A DNA stretch of 64,000 nucleotides. It comes from Isoptericola dokdonensis DS-3. GTDB lineage: Bacteria > Actinomycetota > Actinomycetes > Actinomycetales > Cellulomonadaceae. Below are positions 16,426-25,356 of the stretch, piece after piece. How positions within the stretch are numbered: the stretch's first letter is position 1; every line of letters starts with the position of its first letter. Both the position numbers and the translations under genes were made by a program. The stretch covers positions 3,410,001 to 3,474,000 of the forward strand of contig NZ_CP014209.1 of assembly GCF_001636295.1 (NCBI RefSeq), read 5' to 3'. Below the pieces are notes generated by a model. The model was not told the origin of the DNA. It worked only from the letters and a program-made list of their open reading frames with translations, and ran no database searches.

Positions 16426-17289
16426 ATGAGTCGTCCCCCCGAGTCCGGGTCCGTCGTCCTGGCCGCCACCCCCATCGGCAACACCGAGGACGCCTCGCCC
16501 CGACTCCTGCGCCTCCTCGCCGACGCCGACGTCGTCGCCGCCGAGGACACGCGCCGCCTGCACGCCCTCGCCGCCCGCCTCGACGTCACCGTCGGCGGGC
16601 GCGTCGTGTCCTACCACGAGCACAACGAGCGCGAGCGGGCCGACGACCTCCTCGACGTCGTCGACGGCGGCGGCACCGTCGTCGTCGTCACCGACGCCGG
16701 GATGCCGGCCGTGTCCGACCCCGGCTTCCGGCTCGTCGCCCGCGCCGTCGAACGCGGTCTGCCCGTCACCGCGGCCCCCGGTGCGTCCGCCGTCCTCACC
16801 GCGCTCGCCCTCTCCGGGCTGCCCACCGACCGGTTCACCTTCGACGGCTTCGTGCCCCGCAAGCCCGGCGAGCGCAGCCGGTGGCTCGGCGCGCTCGCTG
16901 CCGAGCCCCGCACGATGGTGTTCTTCGAGGCGCCGCACCGCATCGTCGACACTCTTGCCGCCATGGCGGACGCCTTCGGCCCCGACCGTGGCGCCGCCGT
17001 CTGCCGCGAGCTCACCAAGACCTACGAGGAGGTCCTGCGCGGTCCCCTCGGCGACCTCGCCGCGCAGGCGGCCGAGCGCGCCGGCGGCGACCACCCGCTG
17101 CGCGGCGAGATCTGCGTCGTCGTGGCCGGCGCCCCGCCCGCCGGGCCCCCCGCCGTCGAGGACCTCGTGCCGGACGTGCTCGAACGCGTCGCCGCGGGCG
17201 AGCGCCTGAAGACCGTCGTCGCCGAGGTCGCCGAGGCGTCCGGGGTGCCGAAGCGGGACCTCTACGCCGCCGCCCTCGCCGCCCGCTGA
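16426..17289 (+). CDS. rsmI: 16S rRNA (cytidine(1402)-2'-O)-methyltransferase RsmI
   Basis: 287 residues. It uses SAM to 2'-O-methylate C1402 in the ribosomal P-site region. The tetrapyrrole-methylase fold is clear: [16 protein letters not shown] at the N-terminus, [40 protein letters not shown] and [12 protein letters not shown], then [14 protein letters not shown]. The C-terminal region ([24 protein letters not shown]) is the usual helical extension. The ATG at 16426 gives a normal length. It is divergent from pmt and convergent with the nicotinamidase gene. Confidence 0.95.
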   Translation: MSRPPESGSVVLAATPIGNTEDASPRLLRLLADADVVAAEDTRRLHALAARLDVTVGGRVVSYHEHNERERADDLLDVVDGGGTVVVVTDAGMPAVSDPGFRLVARAVERGLPVTAAPGASAVLTALALSGLPTDRFTFDGFVPRKPGERSRWLGALAAEPRTMVFFEAPHRIVDTLAAMADAFGPDRGAAVCRELTKTYEEVLRGPLGDLAAQAAERAGGDHPLRGEICVVVAGAPPAGPPAVEDLVPDVLERVAAGERLKTVVAEVAEASGVPKRDLYAAALAAR

Positions 17290-17342
17290 CCCGCCGAGTC
17301 TGCGCTGGTTCCGCCCCCGGCTTCGTCGTGTGGGCTGACTCG

Positions 17343-17915
17343 TCAGGGGGTGGACGGCGTCAGCGTGACGCCCACGGCCGCCATCTCGGCGCGGGCCTGC
17401 TCGCCCTGCTCCGCGGAGACCGGCGCGGTCAGGTCGGTCAGCACGGTCGTGGCGAACCCGGAGTGCACGGAGTCCAGCGCGGTGTGCTTGACGCAGTGCG
17501 ACTCCGCCAGCCCGACGACGTCCACCGCCGAGACGTCGGCCTCCCGCAGGACCTGGTCCAGGGACCGCCCGACGGCGTCCTCGCCGTCGAAGCCGGAGTA
17601 CCCGTGGTCGTACTGGCCCTTGCGGATCGCGACGTCGGCCGCGAGGTCTGCCAGCGCCGGGTGGAGCTGGGCGTTCGGTGAGTCCGCCACCCCGTGCACG
17701 GGCCAGGAGCCCACAAAGTCCGGGTCGTCGCTGAAGTGCTCGCCCGGGTCGATGTGCCAGTCCTGGGTGGTGACGACGATCCCGTAGCGGTCGCGGTGCG
17801 CGGCGACGTACGCGGCGACGTCGGCCGCGACCTGGTTGCCGCCGTCGACGGGCAGCTCGCCGCCCTCGCAGAAGGTGGGCTGGACGTCGACGACGATGAG
17901 GGCGCGGGTGCTCAT
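17343..17915 (-). CDS. pncA: Nicotinamidase (PncA-type cysteine hydrolase)
   Basis: 190 residues from the ATG at 17915. It hydrolyses nicotinamide to nicotinic acid in NAD salvage. The catalytic triad is visible: Asp10 in IVVDVQ, the Lys of RKGQ, and the Cys of [10 protein letters not shown]. Metal ligands come from the DWHIDPGEH segment. The Shine-Dalgarno (GGAGG) sits unusually close to the ATG; a longer in-frame start at 17960 (MVDLGSGDG) is less likely. It lies alone, convergent with rsmI. Confidence 0.9.
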   Translation of the reverse strand: MSTRALIVVDVQPTFCEGGELPVDGGNQVAADVAAYVAAHRDRYGIVVTTQDWHIDPGEHFSDDPDFVGSWPVHGVADSPNAQLHPALADLAADVAIRKGQYDHGYSGFDGEDAVGRSLDQVLREADVSAVDVVGLAESHCVKHTALDSVHSGFATTVLTDLTAPVSAEQGEQARAEMAAVGVTLTPSTP

Positions 17916-18014
17916 GCCTCCACTCTGCCACCGGCCGTCCCCGCTGCCCAGATCGACCAAGCGGGCGGGGGACGGCAGGCTGAGACGTCACGGCGGGGGA
18001 GGTGGCGGGCCAAG

Positions 18015-18020
18015 TAGGAT
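18015..18020 (+). promoter_or_regulatory. -10 element for leaderless metG
   Basis: TAGGAT lies 7 nt before the metG ATG and there is no ribosome binding site, the typical leaderless geometry. Confidence 0.6.
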
Positions 18021-18027
18021 TCGGGCC

Positions 18028-19824
18028 ATGACCCACATCCTCTCGGCCGTGGCATGGCCCTATGCCAACGGGCCGCGGCACATCGGCCACGTCGCCGGCT
18101 TCGGCGTTCCCTCCGACGTCTTCAGCCGTCACATGCGGATGGCGGGTCACGACGTGCTGATGGTGTCGGGCACGGACGAGCACGGCACGCCGATCCTGGT
18201 CCAGGCGGAGCAGGAGGGCGTGACGCCGCAGGAGCTCGCGGACCGGTACAACCGGGTCATCGTGGAGGACCTGACGTCCCTGGGCCTGTCCTACGACCTG
18301 TTCACGCGGACGACGACGCGCAACCACTACGCGGTGGTGCAGGAGATGTTCCGCACCGTTCACCGCAACGGCTACATGGTCGAGAAGTCGACGATGGGGG
18401 CGATCTCGCCGTCGACGGGCCGCACGCTGCCGGACCGCTTCATCGAGGGCACGTGCCCGATCTGCGGCTACGACGGCGCGCGTGGTGACCAGTGCGACAA
18501 CTGCGGCAACCAGCTCGACCCGATCGACCTGAAGAACCCGCGCAGCCGCATCAACGGCGAGACGCCGAAGTTCGTCGAGTCGAACCACTTCTTCCTGGAC
18601 CTGCCGGCGTTCGTGGACGCGCTGTCGCTGTGGCTGGAGGGCCGCAAGGGCTGGCGCCCGAACGTGCTGAACTTCAGCCGTAACCTGCTGGACGACGTCC
18701 GCCCGCGCGCGATGACGCGCGACATCGACTGGGGCATCCCGGTGCCGCTGGAGGGCTGGGAGGACAACCCGAGCAAGCGGCTGTACGTGTGGTTCGACGC
18801 GGTCATCGGCTACCTGTCGAGCTCGATCGAGTGGGCCCGCCGACGGGACACGCCGGAGGCGTGGCGCGACTGGTGGACGAACCCCGACGCCCGGTCGTAC
18901 TACTTCATGGGCAAGGACAACATCACGTTCCACTCGCAGATCTGGCCGGCGGAGCTGCTGGCCTACGACGGCGGTGGCACGAAGGGCGGGCAGCCGGGCG
19001 CGTACGGGTCGCTGCAGCTCCCGACGGAGGTCGTGTCCAGCGAGTTCCTCAACGTGGAGGGGCAGAAGTTCTCCTCCTCGCGCGGCGTCGTCATCTACGT
19101 GCGGGACATGCTGGCGCGCTACCAGCCGGACGCGTTCCGCTACTACGTGGCGGCGGCCGGGCCGGAGAGCCAGGACGTCGACTTCACCTGGGACAGCTTC
19201 CTGCGGCGCACCAACGACGAGCTCGTGGCGGGCTGGGGCAACCTGGTGAACCGCACGGCGAGCATGGTGCACAAGAACTTCGGGCAGGTCCCGACGCCGG
19301 GCGAGACGGCGGACGTCGACAAGGCGGTGCTCGCGACGACGGGCGACGCGTTCGCGAAGGTCGGCTCGCTCATCGAGGCGAACCGGCAGCGCGCCGCCAT
19401 CGCGGAGGCGATGCGCGTCGTCGGCGAGGTGAACCGGTACGTGTCCGAGACCGAGCCGTGGAAGCTGAAGACGGACCCGGAGCGCCTGGCGACGGTGCTG
19501 CACACGACGACGCAGGCGGTGAGCGACTGCAACACGCTGCTGTCCCCGTTCCTGCCGCACTCGGCGCAGTCGGTGCACGAGGTGCTCGGCGGCACGGGCG
19601 AGTTCGCCCCGCAGCCGGTGATCCAGGAGGTCACGGACCTCGACGACGACTCGCGCCACTACCCGGTCATCACGGGTGGGCACGACGGCGGCTACCGGTT
19701 CCCGGCGTGGGCGTCGGTGCCGGTGGTGCCGGGCACCCAGATCGGCAAGCCGTCGCCGGTGTTCACCAAGCTCGACGACTCGATCGTCGACGAGGAGCTG
19801 GAGCGTCTGCGCGAGAAGGCCTGA
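18028..19824 (+). CDS. metG: Methionyl-tRNA synthetase
   Basis: 598 residues. It charges tRNA-Met with methionine in the cytoplasm. The class I HIGH motif is His18-Ile-Gly-His21, the KMSKS-type loop is Lys347-Phe-Ser-Ser-Ser351, and a zinc knuckle is formed by Cys143, Cys146, Cys156 and Cys159. Anticodon-binding WGNLVNR and the C-terminal helical region are complete; the C-terminal tRNA-binding (EMAP-like) domain is absent, which is normal in actinobacteria. The codon choice is more G-ending (GCG, CTG, GTG) than that of most neighbours. A strong terminator follows, then tatD. Confidence 0.96.
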   Translation: MTHILSAVAWPYANGPRHIGHVAGFGVPSDVFSRHMRMAGHDVLMVSGTDEHGTPILVQAEQEGVTPQELADRYNRVIVEDLTSLGLSYDLFTRTTTRNHYAVVQEMFRTVHRNGYMVEKSTMGAISPSTGRTLPDRFIEGTCPICGYDGARGDQCDNCGNQLDPIDLKNPRSRINGETPKFVESNHFFLDLPAFVDALSLWLEGRKGWRPNVLNFSRNLLDDVRPRAMTRDIDWGIPVPLEGWEDNPSKRLYVWFDAVIGYLSSSIEWARRRDTPEAWRDWWTNPDARSYYFMGKDNITFHSQIWPAELLAYDGGGTKGGQPGAYGSLQLPTEVVSSEFLNVEGQKFSSSRGVVIYVRDMLARYQPDAFRYYVAAAGPESQDVDFTWDSFLRRTNDELVAGWGNLVNRTASMVHKNFGQVPTPGETADVDKAVLATTGDAFAKVGSLIEANRQRAAIAEAMRVVGEVNRYVSETEPWKLKTDPERLATVLHTTTQAVSDCNTLLSPFLPHSAQSVHEVLGGTGEFAPQPVIQEVTDLDDDSRHYPVITGGHDGGYRFPAWASVPVVPGTQIGKPSPVFTKLDDSIVDEELERLREKA

Positions 19825-19835
19825 CGCCTCTCGAC

Positions 19836-19858
19836 GGCCCGCCCGTGCCGGGCGGGCC
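19836..19858 (+). terminator. Terminator after metG
   Basis: A perfect 10-bp stem (19836-19845 with 19849-19858) has a TGC loop, 11 nt after the metG stop codon. tatD begins 31 nt further on with its own ribosome binding site. Confidence 0.75.
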
Positions 19859-19889
19859 ACGCCCGGTCGTCCCCAGCCGAAGGAGTGTC

Positions 19890-20819
19890 ATGGCGCGTCA
19901 GCGTGAGCGTGGGTTCCCGCCCGACCCGGAGCCGCTGCCGGTCGCGGTGGTCGACAACCACACCCACCTCGACGCGATCGCGGGCGTGCTGGACGAACGA
20001 TCCCTGGGTGGCGCCCCCGTGCCGACGGTCGACGACCACCTGGCGCGGGCGGCGGCCGTGGGTGTGGACCGGGTGGTCCAGGTGGCCTGCGAGCTGCCGT
20101 CGATCGACTGGACGGACGCGCTGCTGCGCCGGGACGTCTCGGGGCGGATCCTCGGCGCGGTGGCGATCCACCCGAACGAGGCGGTGCTGCACGCGGGCGT
20201 GCGCGAGGTGGGGCCGGACGGCCTGGAGCCGGATCCGCTGGCGCACCACGCGGTGGCCCTGGACGACGCGGTGGCCCGGGTGGCGCAGGTCGCCCGCGAC
20301 AACCCGCGGGTGCGGGCCGTCGGTGAGACCGGGATGGACCTCTTCCGCACCGGACCGCTGGGCGAGGTGGCGCAGCGCGAGTCGTTCCGTGCGCACGTGG
20401 CGCTCGCCAAGGAGCTGGGCCTCGCCCTGCAGATCCACGACCGGGACGCCCACCAGCAGGTGATCGACGTCCTGCTCGCCGACGGCGCCCCGGAGCGGAC
20501 GGTCTTCCACTGCTACTCCGGCGACGAGGAGATGGCCGCGCTCGCCGCCGAGCACGGCTGGTACCTGTCGTTCGCCGGGCCGATCACCTACCCCCGCAAC
20601 GACCACCTGCGCGCCGCGCTGCGGACGGTGCCCCTCGACCTCGTGCTGGTCGAGACCGACGCGCCCTACCTGCCGCCGCACCCGTACCGCGGGCGGCCCA
20701 GCGCGCCGTACGTCGTCGCGCACACGGTGCGGGCCGTCGCAGAGGTGCTGGAACGTCCCCTGGCGGAGGTCTGCACGGCCGTGTCGGCGACGTCCGAGCA
20801 GGTCTACGGCCCGTGGTGA
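19890..20819 (+). CDS. tatD: TatD-family metal-dependent deoxyribonuclease
   Basis: 309 residues; the ATG has AAGGAG 4-5 nt upstream. The amidohydrolase-fold signatures are DNHTHLDA (metal ligands), AVGETGMDLF, LALQIHDRDAH, TVFHCYSGDEEMA and VETDAPYLPPHPYRGRPSAP. Family members are 3'-5' exonucleases or DNases linked to DNA repair. The Gly-Glu-x-Gly-x-Asp loop reads GETGMD (usually GEIGLD), so the Asp is kept. The metG-tatD-rpf-ksgA-ispE order is well conserved in actinobacteria. The next gene begins about 50 nt downstream. Confidence 0.92.
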   Translation: MARQRERGFPPDPEPLPVAVVDNHTHLDAIAGVLDERSLGGAPVPTVDDHLARAAAVGVDRVVQVACELPSIDWTDALLRRDVSGRILGAVAIHPNEAVLHAGVREVGPDGLEPDPLAHHAVALDDAVARVAQVARDNPRVRAVGETGMDLFRTGPLGEVAQRESFRAHVALAKELGLALQIHDRDAHQQVIDVLLADGAPERTVFHCYSGDEEMAALAAEHGWYLSFAGPITYPRNDHLRAALRTVPLDLVLVETDAPYLPPHPYRGRPSAPYVVAHTVRAVAEVLERPLAEVCTAVSATSEQVYGPW

Positions 20820-20871
20820 GGTGCGGGCGGGCTTCCCACGGGTGCCCGGGTTCGGCTACGGTCTGGTGCCC

Positions 20872-22095
20872 GTGACGAGGTCCAAGGCACGACGGCGGCG
20901 GCCGGCACGGCCACGCGACGCCCTGGCGTTCGTCGGCAGCCGCGGCCCGCTCCCGCAGATCGCCCGTGGGGCGGTGCAGGGCACCGTCCTGGTGGGGGTC
21001 GCGGTCGGCGCGTTCGGCGTCGTCGACGCCCACGCGAGCGTCGACCTCGACGTCGACGGGAAGATCCGCGAGGTCGACGGCTACGGTCGCACCGTCGCGG
21101 ACGTCCTCGCGTTCCACGGCATCCACCCCGGCCCCGACGACCTCGTGCAGCCCGCCCTCGACGAGCGCGCACCCCGCGACGGCGAGGTCGTGGTGCGGAC
21201 CAGCCGGGACGTCACGCTCGAGATCGACGGCGAGGTCGTGACGCTGGCGACGACGGCGCACACCGTCGGCGAGCTGCTGGCCGCGCTGGGACCCCGCACG
21301 GAGGGCGCCGTGACGAGCGCGTCGCGCAGCGAGCCCCTCGGTCGTGCGCCCCTGCGGGTGTCCACCGTCAAGAAGGTGCACGTGTCCGTCGACGGGTCGG
21401 TGATCCTGCTGCGCACCACCGGGTCGACGGTCCGGGACGTGCTCGCCGAGGCGGGCATCACCCTCGGCGAGCAGGACCACACCTCCGCGCCGCTGGGCGC
21501 GGCCGCCGTCGACGACATGGTGCTCGTCGTCGGCCGCGGGGCCACCGCGCCGGACATCGTCACCGAGGTGGTGCCGTTCGAGACGGAGCGCGTCGAGTCG
21601 GACGACCTGCCCGAGGGGTACGAGTCCGTCCAGACCCCCGGGGTGCCGGGGGAGCGGGTCACGACCTACCAGGTGCGGACCCTGGACGGCGCCGAGGTGG
21701 AGCGGACGGTCGTGGACCGGTCGGTCACGGTCGAGCCGGTCACCGAGGTGGTGCTGGTCGGCACGCTCGACGTGTCCCAGGTGCAGGTCGACCCGGGCTC
21801 GGCGAAGGCGGTGGCGAGGGCGATGGCGGCGGAGCGTGGCTGGGGCGACAGCGAGTTCGTGTGCCTCGAGAGGCTGTGGACCAAGGAGTCCAACTGGCGC
21901 TGGAACGCGGAGAACACCTCCAGCGGCGCGTACGGCATCCCGCAGGCGCTGCCGGGGTCGAAGATGGCGAGCGCGGGCTCCGACTGGCGCACGAACCCGG
22001 CCACGCAGATCTCCTGGGGGCTGGACTACATCGCGGGCCGGTACGGCACGCCGTGCGCGGCGTGGAACCACTCGATGTCGGTGGGCTGGTACTGA
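20872..22095 (+). CDS. DUF348/G5 cell-wall protein with APF-type lytic C-terminus (paralogue 1)
   Basis: 407 residues from the GTG at 20872; a GTG at 20821 would add 17 residues. TACGGT at 20857-20862 fits as a -10 for the later start. After a basic N-terminus comes one membrane segment (about 37-58, AVQGTVLVGVAVGAFGVV), then DUF348/ubiquitin-like repeats (VDLDVDGKIREVDGYGRTV; VTLEIDGEVVTLATTAHTV; VHVSVDGSVILLRTTGSTV), a G5 domain (about 250-315, VVPFETERVESDDLPEG) and a C-terminal domain of the aggregation-promoting-factor type (WTKESNWRWNAENTSSGAYG, then [14 protein letters not shown]). It is surface-exposed and probably cleaves or binds peptidoglycan. The catalytic Glu would be the one in TKESN. 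Confidence 0.85.
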   Translation: MTRSKARRRRPARPRDALAFVGSRGPLPQIARGAVQGTVLVGVAVGAFGVVDAHASVDLDVDGKIREVDGYGRTVADVLAFHGIHPGPDDLVQPALDERAPRDGEVVVRTSRDVTLEIDGEVVTLATTAHTVGELLAALGPRTEGAVTSASRSEPLGRAPLRVSTVKKVHVSVDGSVILLRTTGSTVRDVLAEAGITLGEQDHTSAPLGAAAVDDMVLVVGRGATAPDIVTEVVPFETERVESDDLPEGYESVQTPGVPGERVTTYQVRTLDGAEVERTVVDRSVTVEPVTEVVLVGTLDVSQVQVDPGSAKAVARAMAAERGWGDSEFVCLERLWTKESNWRWNAENTSSGAYGIPQALPGSKMASAGSDWRTNPATQISWGLDYIAGRYGTPCAAWNHSMSVGWY

Positions 22096-22223
22096 CGCAG
22101 CGCCGCCTCGGGCCGTCGCCACGCCCGGGCGGTCGCGCGCGCACCGGCGTGGTGTCGCGCGAATCTTTCCGGCATACCGCCACCTAAGCGGACGTAATTA
22201 CCACTTCGACAGTTGGATGTCGA

Positions 22224-22242
22224 TCACGATCAGGTTACGGTC
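22224..22242 (+). promoter_or_regulatory. Shared rpf promoter motif (MtrA-like direct repeat overlapping a -10)
   Basis: TCACGATCAGGTTACGGTC matches the 19-mer at 23898-23916 at 17 positions. It contains a TCAC-N7-TTAC arrangement like the MtrA box (GTNAC-N6-GTNAC; here the first G is A) and also TACGGT, a plausible -10. The start codon of the rpf gene is 53 nt downstream. The rest of 22096-22295 holds a weak stem (about 22120-22150) and no gene. Confidence 0.45.
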
Positions 22243-22295
22243 TCCGGAGCCGCCGGATCGGCCTCGGGCCCGACAGCCAGTCGGGAGCCGGCGTC

Positions 22296-23615
22296 GTGCC
22301 CGGGCACGACCACGACTGGACCCCTGTGAACGACTCGACCGACGCGCCCGTCGACCCCCAGCAGCCCGGCCCCGAGGCCACGACCACGGTAGGCACCGGC
22401 ACCACGGAGACGTCGACGCCACGCCGCCGCCGGTGGCCCCTCGTCACCCTCGTCGTCGCGCTCGGCCTCGCTCTCACCGCCGGTGTCAGCGGTGCCGTCG
22501 CCGAACAGCTCCGCAAGGACGTCACCCTCGACGTCGACGGAGCCCTCGTGCAGGTCTCCACCTACGCGGACACCGTCTCCGACGCTCTCGCCGAGGAGGG
22601 CGTCCGCGTCGGCGAGCACGACGAGGTCACGCCCGCCGCCGGGTCCGCCCTGCGGGACGGCGCCGTCGTGCAGGTCCGCTACGGCCACCAGCTCACCGTC
22701 GAGACCGACGGCGAGGCCCAGGACGTCGTCGTCGCCGCGCTCGACGCCGCCGAGGTCCTCGACGAGCTCGCCGCCCGTGACGAGCAGGTCCGGCTCCTGC
22801 CGTCGCGCTCCGACGAGCGCGCCAGCCTCCCGATCCGCCTCGACGCCGACGAGCCCGTCGCGCTCGTCGTCGGCGGCAAGGAGACGGTCGTCGCGAACGG
22901 TGCCGTGTCCCTCGACGAGCTGCTCGCCGCCGAGGGCATCACCCTCGACGCCGACGATGTCGTGCACGTCGACCGGGTCACCCCGGACGCCCCCACCGAC
23001 CCGACCGTCCGCGTCGTCGTGCAGCGCGTCGAGGTCAAGAAGGTCAGCACGACCAAGAAGATCGCCTTCGACACCGTGACGAAGCAGGACGCCGACCGGT
23101 ACGAGGACGAGGGCAGCTACGTCGCCACCGAGGGTCGCGCCGGCAAGCGCACCGTCGTCCACGAGGTCACCACCGTCGACGGCGAGGTCACCGCACGCGA
23201 GAAGGTGTCCTCCGAGGTCACCCGCCAGGCGCGCGACAAGGTGATCGTCGAGGGCACCAAGGAGCGCCCCGAGCCCGAGCCGGAGCCCGTCGAGGAGTCC
23301 ACCTCCGGCAGCAGCGGCTCCTCCTCCTCGTCGTCGTCCTCGTCCTCCGGCTCGTCCTCGTCGGGCGGCAGCGCGCCGTCCGGTGTCTGGGCGGCCCTCG
23401 CGCAGTGCGAGTCCGGCGGCAACCCGTCGACCAACACCGGCAACGGCTACTACGGCCTCTACCAGTTCTCCCTGCCCACCTGGCAGGCGATGGGCGGCTC
23501 GGGCCTGCCGTCGGAGGCCTCCGCCTCCGAGCAGACGATGCGTGCCCAGAAGCTCCAGGCGCAGTCCGGCTGGGGCCAGTGGCCCGCCTGCGCCGCGAAG
23601 CTCGGCCTGCTGTAG
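22296..23615 (+). CDS. rpfB: Resuscitation-promoting factor, RpfB-type (paralogue 2)
   Basis: 439 residues from the GTG at 22296, with GGGAG 8 nt upstream. Order: short cytoplasmic part, membrane segment (about 48-68), DUF348 repeats (VTLDVDGALVQVSTYADTV and two further), G5 domain (about 245-320, VEVKKVSTTKKIAFDTVTK), a Ser/Gly linker (about 335-360), then the Rpf lysozyme-like domain WAALAQCESGGNPSTNTGNG with the catalytic Glu in CESGGN and GLYQFSLPTWQ. It is a muralytic enzyme that promotes growth from dormancy. This is the true RpfB of the conserved rpfB-ksgA-ispE locus; two APF-type paralogues flank it. Confidence 0.93.
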   Translation: MPGHDHDWTPVNDSTDAPVDPQQPGPEATTTVGTGTTETSTPRRRRWPLVTLVVALGLALTAGVSGAVAEQLRKDVTLDVDGALVQVSTYADTVSDALAEEGVRVGEHDEVTPAAGSALRDGAVVQVRYGHQLTVETDGEAQDVVVAALDAAEVLDELAARDEQVRLLPSRSDERASLPIRLDADEPVALVVGGKETVVANGAVSLDELLAAEGITLDADDVVHVDRVTPDAPTDPTVRVVVQRVEVKKVSTTKKIAFDTVTKQDADRYEDEGSYVATEGRAGKRTVVHEVTTVDGEVTAREKVSSEVTRQARDKVIVEGTKERPEPEPEPVEESTSGSSGSSSSSSSSSSGSSSSGGSAPSGVWAALAQCESGGNPSTNTGNGYYGLYQFSLPTWQAMGGSGLPSEASASEQTMRAQKLQAQSGWGQWPACAAKLGLL

Positions 23616-23625
23616 TTCCACTCAC

Positions 23626-23719
23626 GGCGGGGTGGGTTCCCCCGGACCGGTCGCGCTCACGGGCGCTGCGCGCCCTGCGCTTCCCGTCTGACGACCGGTC
23701 CGGGGGAACCCACCCCGCC
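23626..23719. repeat. Long hairpin element, loop type I, copy 2
   Basis: A perfect 28-nt inverted repeat (23626-23653 with 23692-23719) encloses a 38-nt loop with an inner hairpin GGGCGC-TGC-GCGCCC. The loop has the same length as copy 1 (1-94) and differs at four positions. Two of those four are a paired change in the inner stem (T-A to G-C). It begins 10 nt after the rpfB stop, so it is placed as a terminator. Confidence 0.88.
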
Positions 23720-24008
23720 TTTCGCGTCCGGTCCTGCCCGTGGGCCGGCGCCGTGGCGCCGAGTCGGCGCCGCAGGGTCGCGTCGCCAGCGGTTCACTGA
23801 GCCACGAGGTTCTGAGGGCGAGGGAACCGGGGTGTGCGGGGCCTGTGAAGGTGCCGTGCGATGCGCCCAGGTGTGACGTCCGCCCTCTTGCCTCAGGTCA
23901 CGAACCGGTTACGGTCGGTTGTCTTTCGCGCGCACCGGGCACCCCTGGTGCAGTGCCGCCGGCCCGCCACGAGGCCGCCCGCAGCAACGAAACCCCTGGG
24001 AGATCCCC
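23720..24008. other. Long intergenic leader between rpfB and the third paralogue
   Basis: 289 nt without a gene. The first part holds three GGCGCC repeats (about 23750-23775) able to form alternative hairpins. The second part carries the shared promoter motif at 23898-23916 and a ribosome binding site (GGGAG, 7 nt before the ATG at 24009). A transcript starting just after TACGGT would have a leader of about 85 nt. Confidence 0.5.
23898..23916 (+). promoter_or_regulatory. Shared rpf promoter motif (MtrA-like direct repeat overlapping a -10)
   Basis: Including the preceding G at 23897, the sequence has GTCACG, five bases, then GTTACG, a full match to the GTNAC-N6-GTNAC pattern reported for MtrA. 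It also contains TACGGT, a possible -10. A 17/19 copy lies before rpfB at 22224-22242. MtrA is known to control cell wall hydrolase genes in mycobacteria and corynebacteria. Confidence 0.5.
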
Positions 24009-25328
24009 ATGACCTCCATGCCCGAGAACGCCCCCGACCCCGTCGAGGCCACCGAGCCGCAGCCCACGACCGCGCAGACCCGCGCGGTCGCCCGCAAGCG
24101 CCGTGGACGTCGCCGCGCCCTCGTCGCCGGCACCAGCATCGGCGCGCTCGCGCTCGGCGTCGGCTCCGCCGTCGGTGTCGCGAACGCCTCCAAGACCGTC
24201 GAGCTCGACGTCGACGGCGAGACGCGCACCGTCACCACGTTCGCCGGTGACGTCCAGGGCCTCCTCGCGGAGGAGGGCGTCGAGGTCGGCGAGCGCGACG
24301 TCGTCGCCCCCGGCGTCACCGCACCCCTCGACGGCGAGTCCGACGTCGTCGTGCGCACGGGCAAGAAGCTGACCGTCGCCGTCGACGGCGACGAGCACGA
24401 CGTGTGGCTCACCGCCGTCGACGCCTCCGAGGCGCTCAACCTGCTCCACCAGCGCGGCAGCGACGTCCAGCTCGTCGCGTCCCGCTCCCAGGACCGTGCC
24501 GAGCTGCCGATCGAGCTCCACGACGGCGAGCAGGTCGCCGTCGTGCACGACGGCGAGGTGGACGTCACCCACGGCTCCGACGACCTCGGCGCCGTCCTCG
24601 ACACCACCGACGTGACCGTCGACGACGACGACCTCGTGTCCGTCGCGACCGCCCACGACGCCGGCGTCACCCCCGACGACCTCGCCGACCTCCCCGACGG
24701 CGCCGACGTGCCGCAGGTCGCCGTCGTCGTCGAGCGCGTCGAGGTCGAGAAGGTGAAGAAGACCCGCGCGATCGGCCACGACACCGTGACCAAGGAGAGC
24801 GCGAAGCGCTACGAGGACCTCGACCCGAAGGTGCGGACCGAGGGCAAGGACGGCGTGCGCACCGTCGTGCGCGAGGTGACCACCGTCGACGGCAAGGTCG
24901 TCTCCAGCGAGAAGGTCTCCTCGAAGGTGACGCGCGAGCCCGTCACCGAGGTGCTCGTCGAAGGCACCAAGGAGCGACCCGAGCCCGAGCCGGAGCCCGC
25001 CGCGACGACGTCCGGCGCCACCTACTCCGGGTCCAACCGGCAGATCGGTCAGCAGATGGCCGCCGCCCGCGGCTGGACAGGCAGCGAGTGGACCTGCCTG
25101 GAGTCGCTGTGGACCCGGGAGTCCGGCTGGTCGCACACCGCCGCCAACCCGTCGTCCGGCGCCTACGGCATCCCGCAGTCCCTGCCCGGCTCGAAGATGG
25201 CCACGGCCGGCTCCGACTGGCAGTCCAACCCCGCCACCCAGATCGAGTGGGGCCTCGACTACATCGCCGGCCGCTACGGCAGCCCGTGCGGCGCGTGGGC
25301 CCACTCCGAGTCGGTCGGTTGGTACTGA
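24009..25328 (+). CDS. DUF348/G5 cell-wall protein with APF-type lytic C-terminus (paralogue 3)
   Basis: 439 residues from the ATG at 24009. Same plan as its two upstream neighbours: basic cytoplasmic start, membrane segment (about 38-58, [20 protein letters not shown]), DUF348 repeats ([19 protein letters not shown] and others), G5 domain (about 240-320, [19 protein letters not shown]), a Glu/Pro hinge, then a C-terminal APF-type domain ([34 protein letters not shown]). The last 85 residues are nearly the same as in paralogue 1, while the G5 part is closest to rpfB, so the set looks like duplication plus domain exchange. ksgA begins 28 nt downstream. Confidence 0.87.
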   Translation: MTSMPENAPDPVEATEPQPTTAQTRAVARKRRGRRRALVAGTSIGALALGVGSAVGVANASKTVELDVDGETRTVTTFAGDVQGLLAEEGVEVGERDVVAPGVTAPLDGESDVVVRTGKKLTVAVDGDEHDVWLTAVDASEALNLLHQRGSDVQLVASRSQDRAELPIELHDGEQVAVVHDGEVDVTHGSDDLGAVLDTTDVTVDDDDLVSVATAHDAGVTPDDLADLPDGADVPQVAVVVERVEVEKVKKTRAIGHDTVTKESAKRYEDLDPKVRTEGKDGVRTVVREVTTVDGKVVSSEKVSSKVTREPVTEVLVEGTKERPEPEPEPAATTSGATYSGSNRQIGQQMAAARGWTGSEWTCLESLWTRESGWSHTAANPSSGAYGIPQSLPGSKMATAGSDWQSNPATQIEWGLDYIAGRYGSPCGAWAHSESVGWY

Positions 25329-25356
25329 TCGCGCACCTCGGGCGATACTGCCACCC

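Noticed and set aside
17290..17342. Possible terminator between rsmI and pncA from CGAGTC...GACTCG.
   Set aside because: Only 6 bp separated by nearly 40 nt; too weak to list.
16384..19860. 1,158-residue minus-strand frame across rsmI, pncA and metG.
   Set aside because: It crosses several genuine genes, shows no family motif and is typical of stop-poor antisense frames in very GC-rich DNA.
22110..22295. Possible ydaO (c-di-AMP) riboswitch before rpfB, suggested by CCCGACAGCCAGTCGG near 22270-22285.
   Set aside because: The other conserved ydaO elements (GGGGGAACC, GGGGTGAA and the CCGAATCC start) are missing. The match is short and GC-rich. A covariance-model search (RF00379) would settle it.
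23750..23870. GAGGGAACCGGGG in the leader of the third rpf-type gene resembles part of a ydaO riboswitch.
   Set aside because: Only one short conserved piece is present and its 3' partner is absent, so it is not called.
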